Shown piece after piece: positions 12,809 through 13,992 of a stretch of DNA of 13,992 nt; the stretch's first letter is position 1; the number at the start of each line of letters is the position of its first letter. This stretch comes from Deltaproteobacteria bacterium (GTDB lineage Bacteria > Desulfobacterota > BSN033 > UBA1163). The DNA lies in NCBI GenBank assembly GCA_016875155.1, contig VGSD01000017.1:1-13992 (forward strand), read 5' to 3'. The translations under genes were made by a program, and so were the position numbers. The notes beneath the pieces were generated by a model that searched no databases, was not told the origin of the DNA, and was given only the letters and a program-made list of their open reading frames with translations.

Positions 12809-13992
12809 ATGAAAAGAGATATTCTTGCGATTGACGTTGGGACCACCGCATTTAAAATAGGCGTCTTCAGCCCAGATCTCGAAAAGAGGTGTGAAACCTC
12901 AAGAGACTATGCGATCAATCTCTATGACCGCGGAAAGGCAGATATCGAACCCGAGAAGTGGTGGCTTGCCCTTAAAGATTGCTGCATTGAGATCAAAGAG
13001 CATCTCTCCCGGGTTGGCATCATCTCTTTCTCTGTGACGACCCCTGGATTGTTGCCCATGGGGAAAGACGGCACAGCTCTAAGTCCTGCTATTTTGATGC
13101 TGGATGGTCGTTCCCATAAACAGGCCAGAGAGATTCGGCAATTAGTAGGAGAAGAGAAGTTTCTCAAGGAGACCTGTAACCTGCCTGTTTCAGGTGGCTC
13201 CTCTCTCTGCTCCATTTTATGGATTCGGGAAAATCAGCCCGATGTCTGGAAGCGGGCAGCCAAATTTGGCCATAGCAATACCTATATGGTCAAACGCTTC
13301 ACAGGTGAATGGGCAATTGACCCCTCAACCACTTCGATCACGGGTCTTTACAATACTACTCGGCACGACTTGACCTGGAATCGGGATGTCTTGTCCGTGG
13401 CAGAGATACCCGAAGAGAAACTTCCGCCACTGAAACAATCGTATCATAAAGTGGGGAACATCTTACCCAGGATCGCTGACGAACTGGGTTTGCCAGAGGA
13501 TTGTGTTGTTCTCTGCGGAGGCAATGATGCAGTGCTGGCCGCCCTATCAGGAGGGTTCACAGCACCCGGAGATATCAATTTTATCTGTGGGACGTGTGAG
13601 ATTACGAATGTGTGTGTGGACAGACCTGTGAGCTCTGCAAATTTCAATGTCCGCTGTCATGTCATTCCTAACCGATGGGTCACCTTCTTTGTCCTGAATA
13701 CTGGAGGGCTGGCTCTGGAGTGGTTTCATTCCGTATTTTGCCGGGATATGACCGCTGATCAATTTTATAACGATTATATTCCAACGGTGCTTAAAGGTTT
13801 TCTCGACAGCGACCATTCAGAGAGCCTGGAAGATGACCTGCCTGGATACATCCCTTATTTACAGGGATGCCGTTACAGCCTTGAGCAGATGACGGCCAGC
13901 TTTTCAGGTTTAACCTTAGAGACAACACGCGAGAAGATCCTCCTCGGATTAATCAGGGGGAATGCAATTTACCATCGTGACCATCTAAAGGA
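12809..13992 (+). CDS. FGGY-family carbohydrate kinase (partial, runs off the window)
   Basis: The frame opens at ATG 12809, one base after the panB stop, and stays open to the window end: 394 codons of a family that usually has about 480-520. It shows the N-terminal phosphate loop IDVGTTAFKIGVF (8-20), PAILMLDGRS (93-102) matching the PxxLWxDxR region of xylulokinase-like members, and GGNDAVLAALSGG (237-249) with the probable catalytic base Asp240. It also has GTCEITN (261-267), where most relatives have GTSG, and YLQGCRYS (350-357). FGGY kinases phosphorylate sugars or polyols such as xylulose, gluconate or glycerol, and the substrate here is undetermined. It has no separate ribosome site beyond the A-rich end of panB, so translation is probably coupled to panB. 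The C-terminal ADP-binding part lies outside. Confidence 0.9.
   Translation, partial: MKRDILAIDVGTTAFKIGVFSPDLEKRCETSRDYAINLYDRGKADIEPEKWWLALKDCCIEIKEHLSRVGIISFSVTTPGLLPMGKDGTALSPAILMLDGRSHKQAREIRQLVGEEKFLKETCNLPVSGGSSLCSILWIRENQPDVWKRAAKFGHSNTYMVKRFTGEWAIDPSTTSITGLYNTTRHDLTWNRDVLSVAEIPEEKLPPLKQSYHKVGNILPRIADELGLPEDCVVLCGGNDAVLAALSGGFTAPGDINFICGTCEITNVCVDRPVSSANFNVRCHVIPNRWVTFFVLNTGGLALEWFHSVFCRDMTADQFYNDYIPTVLKGFLDSDHSESLEDDLPGYIPYLQGCRYSLEQMTASFSGLTLETTREKILLGLIRGNAIYHRDHLK

Noticed and set aside
12433..12846. 137-codon open frame on the minus strand opposite panB
   Set aside because: PanB motifs are continuous on the plus strand here. The antisense frame shows no domain or ribosome site.
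12922..13215. 97-codon open frame on the minus strand opposite the kinase
   Set aside because: The plus-strand frame over the same DNA is a clear FGGY kinase with motifs on both sides, so the minus frame is an antisense shadow.
1..13992. CRISPR array, tRNA, rRNA or insertion sequence
   Set aside because: No regularly spaced identical repeats with unique spacers, no cloverleaf or rRNA signature and no transposase frame were seen. The inverted repeats present are single and differ from each other.

Overview
The window looks like bacterial chromosome from a Gram-negative organism. The envelope genes point that way: a TatA pore subunit, a predicted lipoprotein and a signal-peptide-bearing beta-helix protein. 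The gene content and the many palindromic intergenic repeats would suit a Desulfobacterota-type (former deltaproteobacterial) genome, but that placement is an inference from style and not proof. Genes are densely packed and most carry clear Shine-Dalgarno sites. There are no tRNA or rRNA genes, CRISPR arrays, transposases or phage genes.

Layout. On the plus strand, 199-1479 encodes an exported right-handed beta-helix protein. It converges on carB (4928-1728, minus), which has its own near-consensus promoter. Next, on the minus strand, comes a thiamin-precursor operon read thiM, thiW, ecfA, ecfT (8929 down to 5166). It is headed by a promoter, a nested palindrome, a TPP riboswitch and an intrinsic terminator (9390-9103). 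Then come a cold-shock protein gene (9703-9500) with a long structured leader, and a two-gene minus-strand unit: a 52-residue zinc-ribbon protein followed by a metallophosphoesterase (10961-9894). A divergent promoter region (10962-11109) separates this from plus-strand genes for a WxPGxW-repeat lipoprotein, TatA, a PanB-family enzyme, and an FGGY sugar kinase that runs off the right edge.

How the genes work together. The thi operon reads as a thiazole salvage module. ThiW is the presumed thiazole-binding membrane subunit, EcfT plus the double-ATPase EcfA form the energising module, and ThiM phosphorylates the imported hydroxyethylthiazole. All four genes lie behind one TPP-sensing terminator whose competing antiterminator can be read in the sequence. 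PanB and the FGGY kinase are one base apart and almost certainly co-transcribed, an unexpected pairing with no panC or panD in view. carB stands without carA.

The most distinctive feature is how many intergenic gaps hold sizeable inverted repeats, several of them inside transcribed leaders. Those in the thi leader and the cspA leader form alternatives or enclosures that could be regulatory. The others look like dispersed palindromic repeat elements. No clear-cut novel defence or mobile system is visible. The best candidates for something undescribed are the switch-like palindrome upstream of the TPP aptamer, the terminator-containing cspA leader, the PanB-kinase pair, and the LysW-like zinc ribbon coupled to a phosphoesterase.
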